This document shows positions 45,560 to 56,795 of a DNA stretch of 64,000 nucleotides, one piece after another. Under the pieces are notes generated by a model. The model was not told where the DNA came from. It saw only the letters and a program-made list of their open reading frames with translations, and searched no databases. Source of the DNA: Paramarasmius palmivorus (lineage: Eukaryota > Basidiomycota > Agaricomycetes > Agaricales > Marasmiaceae); assembly GCA_037176845.1 (NCBI GenBank), contig JAYKXP010000075.1:1-64000 (forward strand). Direction: 5' to 3'. Position 1 is the first letter of the stretch, and each line of letters starts with the position of its first letter. Made by a program: the position numbers and the translations under genes.

Positions 45560-47420
45560 ATCGCTGTCAGTTCTGATTGAGATGTCCCTAGCTGACATGG
45601 TTGTACGGGAACGCCGAAGACATGAAACTGAATACTTGCCTGCTAGAAGAATGGAACGTGGGGAGAAGCGAAGAAAAGGACTGTGACACGTGTTTACGAC
45701 ATCAGTGGAACCTCGGACACCCCGGTTCGCTCCGTTTCTTTCCTTCGCGTCTCATGTCCCCACAATCACTCCGTCTACTTCAACGTATGTCGTCCCTCCG
45801 TCCATTCTATCCACGTTCCGCTTACTCCCTTCTGTCAGCTCGAATTACATTTTTCATAATCATTACTGTAGGGTAGCTACTACAGTGCTTCTGACCACCA
45901 TGTTGGTCGTCCTTCCCATCATCGCATCCACGGGCTAAACGTTCAGTACGTGCTAAGATTTTTCCTATGCTTTTCTCACCGTAATCTGACTATGATCCTT
46001 TCATTCGTAGCCTCCACGGCTCCATCAATCGTGCGTCACCTTTCCATTGTGATCTTAACCTATATTGTCCAAAACGTTAGTCCATACCCTTATCAACAAG
46101 AATGAAGAATTCGACGTTGTGATTCTTCGACTCCACGCTCATTTTACCCTTCCAACAACACAGACCTAACCGGAAGATGATTCATGATGTTTCGACAACT
46201 GAGAGGAAGTATAAGGATAAGGTGCGTTGGTTAGATTTGTCCGTCGATGCCTGGTGCCAATTTTTGTTCAATGATCCTGTTTCTGCATACTCCTTCAGCG
46301 CTTCAGCTCCCATCACCGTTGCGCCCTCCAGGCTGTCATACATCCAACGTCTGTCCTCCGCTGTGATCATACGTCAACCCAGTCCATTCCCTTCACGGCA
46401 TCGCCTACTCCCTGTCTCCACACTCACTTGAACACAGAGTTGGAGATGGCGCTTAGATGTTGGAATCGTTGAAGTTGGAGGGCACCGTACGTCCTCACTG
46501 TCTATCCTTTCCTCCACGTCGCACTGATTGTGTTCTATCCTCTTAAGGATCTACGATCTCCGCGCGCCACCCATCTCTGACCCGGCCTCCGAGCACCGTC
46601 ATCCTTCTACCTGTCTACTGGGAAAGACATAGCAGATTCAAAGTACGTCCGCTGGTCCTTATTCTCATTCTCAGATGCTAATGTGTATTCTTTCTTCTCA
46701 TAGGAACTATTGCTTCCTTCCACACCTTACGCTTTGTCTCTGACACATGATCAGGGCTCACTCCATCGCAATGTTAGTTCTATCCTTTCCAATCACTTAG
46801 CACTACATACTGTCCGAGGCGAGTTCGGACCCAGAGTCTCACATCCAAACATGAAGGGTATGTCTTTCCTCTGTTTCTCCCCCAAAGCTCAACCAATCAG
46901 AGAGTAACAGGAACGCAAACACAGTTTTTGCTCTTACATGTAGTCGACAAGTGATCGAGTATTCTCATATCAGGGACACGCCATATCCATGTTCGATGGG
47001 TGTCGACTCTCGAGCGATAGCAACGAGGACGAGGGTGCGTTATTTCGTTTATGTGTCATGATGATGATTCTTATTCCTGTCGTTCAAAGATTATACGTGA
47101 ACCTCATCCATCAAGTGGTCATCACATACCCAAAGTGCAAGGTACGTCTCCGAACGTTGACCTGTTCTAAGTGAATTGCACAATCAGCGTGCTCAGGTAA
47201 CTTATTGAGACGAAGCGTTCGAGGTGAGTTACGGGGCACCTTGTCTATGGTATTTCAAGGAAAAACCGCGGGCATTCGTCATTGAAGGATTATAGTGAGG
47301 TATGCTCGTTGCTTGTGTAGTAACGCCACGCGCTGATCGATCTCTTGCTCTGTTAGAGTTGGAGGCATACGTCCCCTGCTTTACCGCCCCCCTGATATTG
47401 GAAAAGAAAATAAGTGCATT
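45560..47420. repeat. Duplicated segment downstream of tRNA-Lys (copy 1)
   Basis: 45600-45900 matches 52700-52990 and 55370-55600 in the same position relative to a tRNA-Lys gene, sharing GACACGTGTTTACGA, ACCTCGGACAC and CTCATGTCCCCACAATC. The distal part from 45950 matches 37.4-38.5 kb. No coding potential is shared among the copies. Confidence 0.7.
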
Positions 47421-47555
47421 CAAGGGTCAACGTGCATCATGTCCGCTTCAATCTTGCTTCGGTTTTAATCTGTCCCCACACACTCATTCAATTTCTCTCC
47501 ACTCTCTTTTCACTGGCTCGGATTCCCTTGAACACACAGCACCTGGCATATTGCC

Positions 47556-47761
47556 TGGTAACAATCAATGCGTAATGCCGCGTTGATCCGTTTGTTCGCC
47601 CCACACTTCTCAGCACAGTTATTTATTTAGGGTATTCTCAGCTTGTATATCGTGCTTGTTACTACTCTGGTAAAGGTTATATCTACACATACTTCACTCA
47701 GAGATACAAAGATTTGGGAGGGTGTCAGGCGATACCAAACTGCATGACGCCATGAATTTTA
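47556..47761. repeat. Dispersed repeat, copy 2 (partner at 23207)
   Basis: Collinear with 23207-23437. It differs by a ~15-bp insertion (GTTATTTATTTAGG) and scattered changes. Confidence 0.75.
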
Positions 47762-48185
47762 CTAGGGACTGCACGATATTTAGGTCTGCCTGCTTTAATC
47801 CATCTTTGATCCATCTCGTTGCATGGAATCGATCTGATATATTTTCTTCTGCCAGCACGAGTGGTCGATGATCAGCGGCAAAAAAAAATAGAAATACCAT
47901 ATTGGGAAATTTTTTCACATCCGCGAGGAAAGCACTGGTAACCACTCATAAAATTGTTTGCTCTCCTAAAAATTTTACTTAGGAGAGCAGAGAGGGTCCA
48001 TAAGACATGATTCCACCCAAATTTCCGGGTAGAATAAAATCGTTGTTGGGGGTGTTTTGTCGAGCCCTCGTTCATTCTGGCGCGATGTGAATAAATTCCC
48101 TAATATAGTGTTTCTATTTTTCTCGCCGCAACTGTACATATAAGTGCGGCTTGTTTCTTCAAGCCCCCTTTCTCATACACCCATC
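47762..48185. promoter_or_regulatory. Upstream region of the secreted/membrane protein gene
   Basis: About 420 bp upstream of the start at 48186. A TACATATAAGTG sequence at about 48132-48143 could be a TATA-type element. Nothing else specific was seen. Confidence 0.4.
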
Positions 48186-49268
48186 ATGATATGGCATACA
48201 TTGTGAGTGTTCAAATTTTCCCGTACCATTGCTAAACCGATTATGTCCAGGATAATTCTAATATCACTTGGGATCGTGAATGCATTTAGCATAGCACCTC
48301 TGCCACCAATAGTCACTCAGTCCGTCGATCTAACAATTACCTGGTTCAGGGAGCCGACGGAGACAGATAGTTTCATTTTAATGAAGAGCGTTGTAAACGA
48401 AGGACAACCAGGAAGTAACGCGATAGTCAGTGTAGATGTTACGCAGGGGCAAACTGCTGGAATAGCCACGATTCCTTTCTATCAGGCCAAGTCAGCAGCC
48501 ATTACCGCTCTTCCGTTTTCAATTTCTTATTCAAAGTACAGATCATTCGTAATGTTAGCAGGACAAACCCTCAGCGACGGTGAAACTACGTTTGTCCAGC
48601 TTCTGACTACCGTTTCTGCCGACTTACATAACCGCTGTAGTACTTTTTTCATGGATTCGCAAACCATGACGGCTCTGAGAATCCCATTGACTCAATCCTC
48701 TCCGCCCTCGACGTCAATTGCCTCGCCCAGTATTCACATACCCTCTCACACTTCTACTGCTGTCGCGGCCACCGACTCACCAGAGACTATTCACACTTTA
48801 ACCGCTGTCGGGTTCACCGACTCACCACAGACTTCGCGCAAAGGACTTGAGGGAAAATCCGAACCCAAAATGCCGCAAAAAACCGGTATCATTATCGGTG
48901 CTGTGGTTGGTCCCATTGTTTTTCTAGCTTTGATCATCGCAGCTATTTGCATCAGGCGTAGGAGCACCAGAAAAGGGCGCCCATTTATTACTCCTTACCC
49001 CGACAGCCTACCGATAAGCAAACATGGGAAGCACAAACATCATGATGTGCATGGGACAAGGGATAGTGAAGAAGATAACAGAAACGTTGCCGGTCTTCCA
49101 AATGACACTGTCGCCGAGCCAGAAAGAACGAGTGGACAGCAGCTCACAGGAAGACGGATCAGATATCATGAGGACAGTGGATGGAGACCACGACCGCCGC
49201 CTTCAGAATCAGGTACCGGGAACTCGGATGTGATTGATATCCCACCTCGGTACAATACCGCTATTTGA
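48186..49268 (+). CDS. Secreted single-pass membrane protein, agaricomycete type
   Basis: Exon 1 (48186-48202) and exon 2 (48251-49268), joined by a GTGAGT..CAG intron, give 344 aa and create a clean signal peptide, MIWHTLIILISLGIVNAFS. This start is preferred over an ATG at 48207 that lies inside the intron. The extracellular part (about 25-155) is likely a beta-rich domain. A Ser/Thr/Pro-rich stalk follows (about 160-205). The membrane helix is at about 217-240 (IIIGAVVGPIVFLALIIAAI), then RRR as stop-transfer. The cytoplasmic tail ends with the common motif HEDSGWRP...VIDIPPRY. Proteins of this architecture are abundant in mushrooms, probably at the cell surface, with unknown ligands. It sits alone between tRNA-relic regions and looks intact. 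Confidence 0.8.
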
Positions 49269-49454
49269 GCGTCATGCATCGTGTACCAAAAGAATTAATT
49301 GATATACAACTCGTTCAACTATCCGCACAAAAGATATCCTATTGACTCGAGCCCACTTGTAGTGTCAAGTTTGTATAACGGTGATGAGGGAAGGAATAAA
49401 GTTGACTCAGGTATATTGACCCATATTTAAGTCTGCCCCTATTCCGTTGAATAG

Positions 49455-49540
49455 TCCGTTGTAGGGAATTGAGCCCTGGACGATCACGCATCATTCTAGC
49501 GGAACTGAGAGGAGATTCTGTATTACACGATGCTATTACC
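49455..49540 (-). pseudogene. Strongly decayed tRNA-Glu copy
   Basis: An AGGGCTCAATTCCCT T-arm-like sequence and traces of the 5' half remain. Confidence 0.45.
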
Positions 49541-50009
49541 ACTTCTGTTCACGGCTTGCGGCACCTAGTTTTGACCAGTGGAAATTCAAAAGGAAACCTG
49601 AGTTAAGTAAGAAATCATATTTGATGGTTTTGCTGCCATATATGGGATATTTCCACCGGAAAATTGTATTTCTTTGTCACGAGAAAAAACATTCCTTTCT
49701 CCTGTGAAAAAGGAGTCATTTCTGCCAGCCATTTTTTAATTCCCGACGATCGGATTGTCCTTCTTTCAGGGCTTTTCAGTGCTTTCCGACCATCGCCCAC
49801 CGTCGCACAATGGCCGGGAATTTTGAAATGGCCGGTAGAAATCAGTTCTTTTGCTCGGAAGAAAAGTTGTTAATTTTCACACCGAAAGCACTTAACTTTT
49901 GACCCAATAAATCAGCCATTCTTGGGGGAAAAAATGGTCTATTTTGCGCAGAGTCTAATACAACTTTTTGCTTGAATTTCTGCCGCGAGAAAGTTGGCTC
50001 GGCAACTCG
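49541..50009. other. No gene; A/T-rich intergenic DNA
   Basis: No start-to-stop frame with family features. An inverted relation between GGAAATTCAAAAGG and similar later text is weak. Confidence 0.4.
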
Positions 50010-50081
50010 TGGTTCCAGGGAACCGAACTCTTGGCTTTCCCATTCGATAACCACGCATGATGGCTACTCCACCATGACGGA
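50010..50081 (-). pseudogene. Decayed tRNA-Glu copy
   Basis: The 5' TCCGTCATGGTGGAGTAGCC and an imperfect T arm remain; the anticodon arm is lost. Confidence 0.5.
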
Positions 50082-50596
50082 TATGTACCAGCGACCATTG
50101 TGAGCTATGGGTAGCAATTGTGAAAATATGTGAGTTGTATGTGAGAGCAAGCCTGAGGGAATCTATATATTATGGGACGACGACCGCTTAGAATCCCATC
50201 AATTTCTAAGCGATTTTTTTTGTGATTGCATCACGCCGCACTCCTTGCCGCCTCACGGGTGCCCCGGACGGGCCTCGCGCCGAAGGCGCGCAAGCGAAGC
50301 TTGTATTCCTTCATGGCTTGCATGTCATGTTCCTTTAGGTTAGCCTAACCTCCGCGACAGAGAGGAAGGATAGCTTGAATCCAACAAGCCTGCTTCACGT
50401 CTGGGAGAATAATTGCTCTTACTGAATAGAACTCGCAGTTCTGGATGTACGAAACAAAAAAAACGGTACAGCAGCGCACCTTTCTATCCATGCGTGTGGA
50501 GTAGTTGAGGATGTAGTTGGCCAAAATAAAGGATGTCTACGGAACCTGAGAGAGTACAGTACAAAAGCCGAAAAACTGACGCGGGCACACGAGAGT

Positions 50597-50688
50597 TCCG
50601 TTACAGGGAATCGAACCCTGGGCTATCGCGAGGCATCATATGGAGCTGCCTTGAGAGGCGATAATGTTAGCCACTACACCATAACGGA
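50597..50688 (-). tRNA. tRNA-Glu(CUC) with ~21-nt intron
   Basis: Perfect acceptor TCCGTTA/TAACGGA, D arm, anticodon stem ATCGC/GCGAT, loop CTCTCA plus intron, and perfect T arm CAGGGTTCGATTCCCTG. A TTTTT terminator lies about 30 nt downstream. It is the best Glu copy in the window. Confidence 0.9.
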
Positions 50689-51123
50689 GCTGGTGAGTTT
50701 ATTCTTACTGGTGTTGTTCTGGTTCCCCTCGGGAGAGTAACCGGTAAATGCGCTGGAGAAAGAGTTGAGATACACGCCGCTCAGGTTGTGATTCAATCGA
50801 CAAGGTCAAACTGCAATACAATGTGGAAGTGACAGGCGACAGTTGGTGACTATGGGTAAGGATTGTGGCAGATGTCTCAGAGCAAGCCTGAGGGATTGCT
50901 GAGGGAAGAACGACCTGGAACAAAATGCGTTCCCTTCTCCACCTGATGTATGTCTCTTTCGGTTAGCACGAACTCCGTTACGGAGAAGAACGGTCGCTTC
51001 TGCCTCAGGTCTGGGGGAATGCAGAGCATGTTACGTATATCTAGATTGTTCGTACTACTTAGGGATATCTGAGCAAACTCGCAACTCGGGACATACCAAA
51101 AATACTTTCCCGGGCAACACATT

Positions 51124-51213
51124 GCTTTCCAGGGAATTGAACCCTGGACTATCACGCATCATTCAGTGGAACCGAACGAGGGGCGATAGAGTTGACCACT
51201 ACATCAGAAAGGA
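51124..51213 (-). pseudogene. Decayed tRNA-Glu copy
   Basis: A T arm CAGGGTTCAATTCCCTG remains. The acceptor is changed on both sides (CTTTC on the 5' side, GAAAG on the 3' side) so that it still largely pairs. The anticodon arm is not canonical. Confidence 0.5.
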
Positions 51214-51437
51214 CCCACTACCTGATACGAAGCACGACAAGTAAGAGAAGAGAAGAAAGGAAGACGAACATGTGTTTACCTCGTTTCTTGCCTCATGTTG
51301 TTTGTTCATTCATAGCCCGACATTCGTTTCTATGTACTCTTTTCGTCCGGAGAAACGAAGAATCGTGGCTCTTGTGGCATTCAGGATGGGAAGTGAGGGC
51401 AAAACATAAAACATACGCAGAGATGCTATCATCCACT

Positions 51438-51510
51438 TCCGTCCCAGGGAACTGAACCCTTGGCGTTCGCGGTCGGTAACTGCGCATGATGGCTACTACA
51501 CCATAACGGA
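51438..51510 (-). pseudogene. Decayed tRNA-Glu copy with intact 5' half
   Basis: TCCGTTATGGTGTAGTAGCC is intact, while the centre and anticodon arm have diverged. The T arm is nearly intact. Confidence 0.55.
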
Positions 51511-51768
51511 ATTGTACAACAGTCAGTCGGCGGGTATGAGTAAGGGTTGTGTGAGAGGAAGCCTGAAGGAAGATTCCTTTTTTGATCTGCATGTCGTGTT
51601 CGTTTAGGTTAGGCAAAAGAGAGGAAGGATAGCTTGAACAGAATCAATCTGAAAAGCCTGCCTCGCTTCTGGGAGAAAGCGTATGTAGATTGCTCTTGCT
51701 GAACAGACTCGCAACTTGGGAACAAGCAAAAGAAAAATCGAAAAATCGATTCGAACTCACACTTGCAT

Positions 51769-51863
51769 TTCGTTGCAGGGATTCGAACCCTGAGCTATCG
51801 CGTTCAGACGGAGAGGATCAGCAGAATGAGAGGCGATAATGTTAGCCACTACACCATAACGGA
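51769..51863 (-). tRNA. tRNA-Glu(CUC) with ~25-nt intron
   Basis: D arm, anticodon stem ATCGC/GCGAT, loop CTCTCA with intron and perfect T arm CAGGGTTCGAATCCCTG. The acceptor has two mismatches on its 3' side. T-rich terminators lie downstream. Confidence 0.7.
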
Positions 51864-52043
51864 GATAGAGGCCCAGATCCATATGAGACCCAGTGCGAGA
51901 CGTATCATGCATGCATTCACCTCGTTTGTCAATGCTCGTTGACGCGACTTACACCTGCAGTAACCTGTAATCTTTCTGTCCGGGAGTAATCCCTTTAGGG
52001 GAATTGGGGGGGAAAAAGAAAGGATGTATTGAGTATCTTTACG

Positions 52044-52119
52044 TCCATCTTAGGGAATTAAACCCTGGGCAGCCGCCTGTGATAACTACAAATCAGAGGC
52101 GCCACTACACCACAGTGGA
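52044..52119 (-). pseudogene. Decayed tRNA-Glu copy
   Basis: Resembles the relic at 44786, with CAGGGTTTAATTCCCTA replacing the T arm and no usable anticodon loop. Confidence 0.5.
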
Positions 52120-52519
52120 TAGGTGGAACTCAGATTCGTCATCAATTGATGAGAACCTTTGGTATAGTCGCTATGATAGATAGGAATACATCTCTCTCTA
52201 AGTATCTTATCCCTTGATTTATACTGGTCAAAGTTAGCACTAATTCTCGGCTTTTGTAGCAAATAAGATACAGCTCGTTTGACGGTATGTCAGCTTGGTG
52301 CCTTCCCCTTCTACCACGCATCTAATTTTATTACACTAGACAAGTAGGGTAGGATGACTGATTGATGTCTTCAAGACTCGGATGACCCACACTTGCCCTT
52401 AAGAGGTAATGCTTCGCATCTAAGATAGCGATACACGAGTTTACGAATGTTAGGCCACTGTTGCCCGCATTGGGTTGAACGTCTGGGACAAAAGGGAGAA
52501 ACTGTCTCAGTAACCAATA

Positions 52520-52614
52520 GCCCACCGCGAGGGTCGAACTCGCAGCCTTCAGATTTCGAATATGCGTCCATTGCAATAAGAGTCTGACGCTCTATCCGAT
52601 TGAGCTAGGCGGGC
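52520..52614 (-). tRNA. tRNA-Lys(CUU) with ~22-nt intron
   Basis: Acceptor GCCCGCC/GGTGGGC (one wobble), D arm TAGCTCAATCGGATAGAGC, anticodon stem TCAGA/TCTGA with loop CTCTTA and intron, perfect T arm GCGAGTTCGACCCTCGC. A TTTT run lies downstream. Confidence 0.9.
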
Positions 52615-52679
52615 TATGGGGGGTTCAGAAAGGCACGCCCACTGAGAATGGCGCCGATAACTTACCTGTCCTGTTTTGC

Positions 52680-52990
52680 TCGACACGAATTACCTAGCCG
52701 ACATGGCTTCACAGGGACACCGAAGACGTGAAACTGAATACTTACCTGCCAGAAGAACGAAACGTGTAGGAGAAGCGAAGAAAAGAACAGTGACACGTGT
52801 TTACGACATCAGTGGGACCTCGGACACTCTGGTTCGCTTCGTTTCTTTCCTTCGCCTCTCATGTCCCCACAATCGCTCCGTCTACTTCAACGTGTGTCGT
52901 CCCTCCATCCATCTTCCTGCTCACTTTCCATCGAGTCCCAGCTGTCGACCCGAATTACGTTTCTCATAACCATTATTATGGGGGTAGCTA
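52680..52990. repeat. Duplicated segment downstream of tRNA-Lys (copy 2)
   Basis: Matches 45.6-45.9 and 55.37-55.60 kb. It lies on the 5' side of the minus-strand tRNA-Lys in all three copies. Confidence 0.75.
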
Positions 52991-54226
52991 TAGATTGGAT
53001 GATGTTGGCGAAAGGTACGTCTTCCGACTCTTGGATCACGATATGGCGTTCATCCGTTTTTTTTTTTTTCGTTCCCTGGCCTTGTAGAACTACGGATAAG
53101 CGTTCCTTCACAGGCTCGACTACTCTCTTCCTCCCAACGTGTATCTTTAACATCGCCGGCGACACGGCTCCGGAAGCACACTGTCTACGCGTCCAGCTAC
53201 GACCATTCCTTCGCACTGTCAACTCTACCAGACACCCATCATCCGACCAAGTCATGCCGTTTGCCTTCATCTCGAAACACAGAGCTTACGCAGAACACGT
53301 AGAGTGGTCATTATATGCGGAAGTTTCGTTCCGACTACATCTTCCTTTCGTGCGCTACTCATCGACGCCATTTGCTAGACTACCACGTTTGTGCTTCCTA
53401 CTGAGATGGCAAGTGTTTTTATCCTCCTCTATCTGTCGACATGTATCCTTCGTGCGTCCTTGATAATATTTCTTCCAGGGCCGAGCTAACATTTTCTTTA
53501 CAGACGGTTCTGACATCTTGATCCTCCCGCTCCACTCCGTAAGTCCTCCACTCCGTAAGTTCTCCTCATGCCTGTTCCTTTTCTAGCTTTATTGGTTTAC
53601 ATTCTTCTTCCACGTCAAGTGCTGATCCTTAGCCTTTCAGAGCACAGAGTCTACTCCCGCGCCTCTTGGTCCGAAATTCACCTTTCCCTTCACAGGTTGA
53701 CGCATCTCCTTCTCCATCGGCTCAACAGCTTCTTTACGCTCCAATTCCATCCTCACGACACCCTTGAACGTTCAAGCTTTCAAGGCCGACGCACTATGCT
53801 TTTCTGCCGTATCGTAGGAGAGAGGGAGATTGAGTGCAAAAAGGGCACAGAGAGGGCACGAGGTTCGTTCCTACATTCCCACCTCTCGTTTCATTCTCGC
53901 TGATCAATATGCCTGTCTAAAGTGTGTCGTGCCTTTCACGTCGCGTTTGATAAAACCTTAAACAGCGGAGTCGTTCGACCAACGTTTTCCCTAGAAGTGA
54001 GCTGTTTGATCCCTACACATCCACCTACGTCTTGCGTTCCTGATTGTTTTATCTCGTCGGTTTCCTCCATACTCGACGTACGACAGGAGAATATACCCAC
54101 AGTTTCCCCGATGTATTACATGCTCGTCCTGACTATCGATACGTAGAAGGGTCTTCGCGTGCCTGGGAGTTCACGTGTAGAGTAAATTCAATGATAATCA
54201 GACAATTTTGTTTCTTCTTGGTCCTA
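52991..54226. other. Pyrimidine-rich intergenic DNA, no gene
   Basis: Plus-strand frames up to 200 codons occur here by composition bias (many C/T runs), without family features. I do not call a gene. Confidence 0.45.
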
Positions 54227-54266
54227 AGAGTTTGACGCTCCATCCGTTTGAGCTGGGTATGCTTCA
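54227..54266 (-). pseudogene. Fragment of tRNA-Lys, 5' half only
   Basis: About 40 bp matches the D arm and the first strand of the anticodon arm of the Lys genes (TGAGCTGGG, CTAAGAGTTTGACGCTC). The rest is missing. Confidence 0.55.
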
Positions 54267-54545
54267 GTTTATGACCTCAACCTGTGGAGGTCGATGAGAG
54301 GCCACTGTACCCTATATAATGGATGAAGAGGTGCAGATTCATTCCATGGCCAGACATGTGGGAGAGAAGAGAGGTCCAAGATCGGCATCAGAGCGGACAT
54401 GAATGTGTTTACCGCGTATCTTGCCTCAGTTAGCCCTAGACTCAGTTCCTATAACCTCTATTCTCTCAGCCCATGTTGCGTGATAAATAACTTCTGGGCG
54501 GAATTGGAGGACGAAAACATAAAATATCCTTACAATACACTACAC

Positions 54546-54617
54546 TTCCGTTTTAGGGGATTGAACCCTGGGCTGTCGCCTTCTAGTAACTAGTAATCTG
54601 CCACTACGCCATAACGG
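54546..54617 (-). pseudogene. Decayed tRNA-Glu copy
   Basis: 5' TCCGTTATGGCGTAGTGGC and T arm CAGGGTTCAATCCCC-type are kept. The anticodon arm does not carry CTC. Confidence 0.5.
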
Positions 54618-54995
54618 AGATGTAGGGATAAGTTCGCCATTGATTCATGAGAGCCATTGGTATTGTATAACGAGCATGAGATCTGGCTCATCACGGGAGA
54701 AAAAAATGTGGGAGAGACAGAAGAACTACTGTTAACTTGTTTGTCTGTTCAGCAGGGATAGCATAGCATCTATCTCAAGATATGTTGTTCGGTCATTCAT
54801 CCTGGACGGACTTACCTCAAATCAGCCTCAGTAGCAGATAAGATACAGAAAGGAAGGGGTGTTGTTAGTTCGTTGCCTCACCTCTATGACGCGTCCAACT
54901 CTATCGCTCTAAACGAGGAAGGAAGGATAGTCATACCACTGTTTCCCTCGTCGACATGAATTCCCAAAAACCAGAGGTAATGGACCTATACAATA

Positions 54996-55090
54996 GCCCA
55001 CCGCGAGGGTCGAACTCGCAGCCTTCAGATCGATATTGTTTACTCCCCTTCATAAGAGTCTGACGCTCTATCCGATTGAGCTAGGCGGGC
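54996..55090 (-). tRNA. tRNA-Lys(CUU) with ~22-nt intron
   Basis: The mature part is almost identical to the copy at 52520, but the intron sequence differs completely, as expected when only the tRNA is under selection. TTTTT lies downstream. Confidence 0.9.
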
Positions 55091-55208
55091 GATGGTATCC
55101 GGAAGACACGCCCAAATAATCAGAGCAACAGGGCGTCTTGCTCTTGCCGTTTTAGCTCTGCGGGTAGAACAACGCACATAAAAACAGTGGTCACATTTTA
55201 CCATCCAT

Positions 55209-55299
55209 TCCGTTGCAGGGAATTGAACCCTGGGATATCGCGACTACCTGCGAGGCAAGTTAGGAGAGGCGATAATGTTAGCCACTACACCATAACGGA
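55209..55299 (-). tRNA. tRNA-Glu(CUC) with ~20-nt intron
   Basis: Anticodon stem ATCGC/GCGAT, loop CTCTCC (C instead of A after the anticodon) with intron, T arm CAGGGTTCAATTCCCTG. The acceptor has one mismatch. TTTTT lies downstream. Confidence 0.75.
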
Positions 55300-55369
55300 T
55301 GTTATGCAAACGTGGTAGGTTCTTGCCTACATTTTACCGTGAAGAGAACAATCTTGCCTGCAGGAAGGA

Positions 55370-55615
55370 TGAAACGTGAAGAAGAAAAGAAGAGCGACAC
55401 GTGTTTACGATATCCAAGTCAGTGGGACCTCGGACACTCTGGTTCGCCTCGTTTCTTTCTTTCGCCTCTCATGTCCCCACAATCGCTCCTTCTCCTTCAA
55501 TGTATGTCGTCCCTCCACTCATCTTGCAGCTCCCATTAACAGATCCTTTGTTAGCCCGAATTTCATTTCCAACAACCAGCATTGTAGGGTGGATTAGATG
55601 ATATTGGCGAAAGGT
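55370..55615. repeat. Duplicated segment next to tRNA-Lys/Glu (copy 3)
   Basis: Collinear with copies at 45.6 and 52.7 kb, with the shared CTCATGTCCCCACAATCGCT block. Confidence 0.75.
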
Positions 55616-56428
55616 ACGTCCTATGATGTTCTCGTCACGATCTGGCGTTCATCTGTCTTCCAGAATCTCTCCTTCCTCTCGATTTCGATGTTAGGCATAC
55701 TCTCACAACCATGAACCCAACATCAAGAACGCGGACCCTCAGTTTTTCGACTACATCTCACTTCCTCTCGAAGCATGATCTTCCCCACACACCGACCCAG
55801 ACCCGTAGCCTTCTTGCTCATAGGCTCGATTGCGTTATACCCTCACGATTTTGTTTGACGTCGTTATGGCTGAGGGTTTACCCGCATCGTTGGGGAAAGT
55901 GGGCTAAAAAGGGAGTTCTGGGGTAGAAATGACTCAAGGTTCGTTCTTACTTTACAGCTTACTCTTTTCGATACTAATCGCTCATAGAAAGTGATTAATC
56001 TTCCTGTCAAATCTTCATTTTGCATAAACCCCCCATTTTCACCGCAAGATGTGGATTGTACGTTCGTTCCACCTCCCGGTGCGTTTATGCTGACATTTTC
56101 TCTAGCCCAGTGGTGAGGTGACATCTCGATATCAACGACATGATAATGAATAACCACAACACTTGTCGACTGATCAATCGTTCTGAGTACGTTTGCCCTA
56201 GTCGTTCGAAGGATTGTCATGACTAAATAGCATCCAAACCATAGTCATGTCATGAAATGTCTGCATTGTGGTAGTTTAGTACAGATTTCCGAATCCTGAT
56301 CCTCACGTGTAGAATAGAGAATAGAATGGGTGATAGTGACGTCTGGCTCTCAGACCTGGCGACCTATGTAGAATATGGAGGCGTTAGGACTGAACAACCA
56401 AAAAAACCTACTCCAGAGCATTTTCACA
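55616..56428. other. No supported gene
   Basis: Short frames only; a minus-strand frame at 55.86-56.22 kb lacks family features. Confidence 0.4.
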
Positions 56429-56509
56429 GTGCCCGGCGTAATTCGAACACGCGCCTTCAAGATTACCCCGGCATTGCAATCTCACACTCTACCACTGAGT
56501 TACGGGCAC
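56429..56509 (-). tRNA. tRNA-Cys(GCA) with ~9-nt intron
   Basis: Perfect acceptor GTGCCCG/CGGGCAC, D arm ACTCAGTGGTAGAGT typical of Cys, loop TTGCAA followed by a short intron, T arm GCGTGTTCGAATTACGC with one wobble. A run of seven T lies about 30 nt downstream. Confidence 0.82.
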
Positions 56510-56715
56510 TTGTGGAAGGGGCGCTTGATCTAGCTGCCAAGTCGTGGGGAGAAAGACAAAAGTGTCGATCGCATTGTTTTTTCCTAGAAAAGAGTCTGTC
56601 CGCTAATCTTCGCTGAAGTAGACGGGCTCTAGAGCACTAAGTTTCCTGCTGAGGAAGGAGGCGAGCAGCGATTTGAGAAAGGAACCGACAAAACATACCC
56701 TCTTTCTCTTGTACT

Positions 56716-56795
56716 TCCCCCTAGCCGATTCGAACGACTGACCTCTTGTCACCAAGGAATACGAGTGAGACGTTGTACTCCTGAGTCAAGGAGGA
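56716..56795 (-). pseudogene. tRNA-like sequence, identity unknown
   Basis: Acceptor TCCTCCT/AGGGGGA pairs fully with one wobble, and the T arm AGTCGTTCGAATCGGCT pairs. The D-stem 3' strand and the anticodon arm do not pair, so it is probably a relic. Confidence 0.45.

Noticed and set aside
52861..53463. Plus-strand 200-codon frame
   Set aside because: It lies in pyrimidine-rich duplicated DNA, is not kept in the sister copies at 45.7 and 55.4 kb, and has no domain features.
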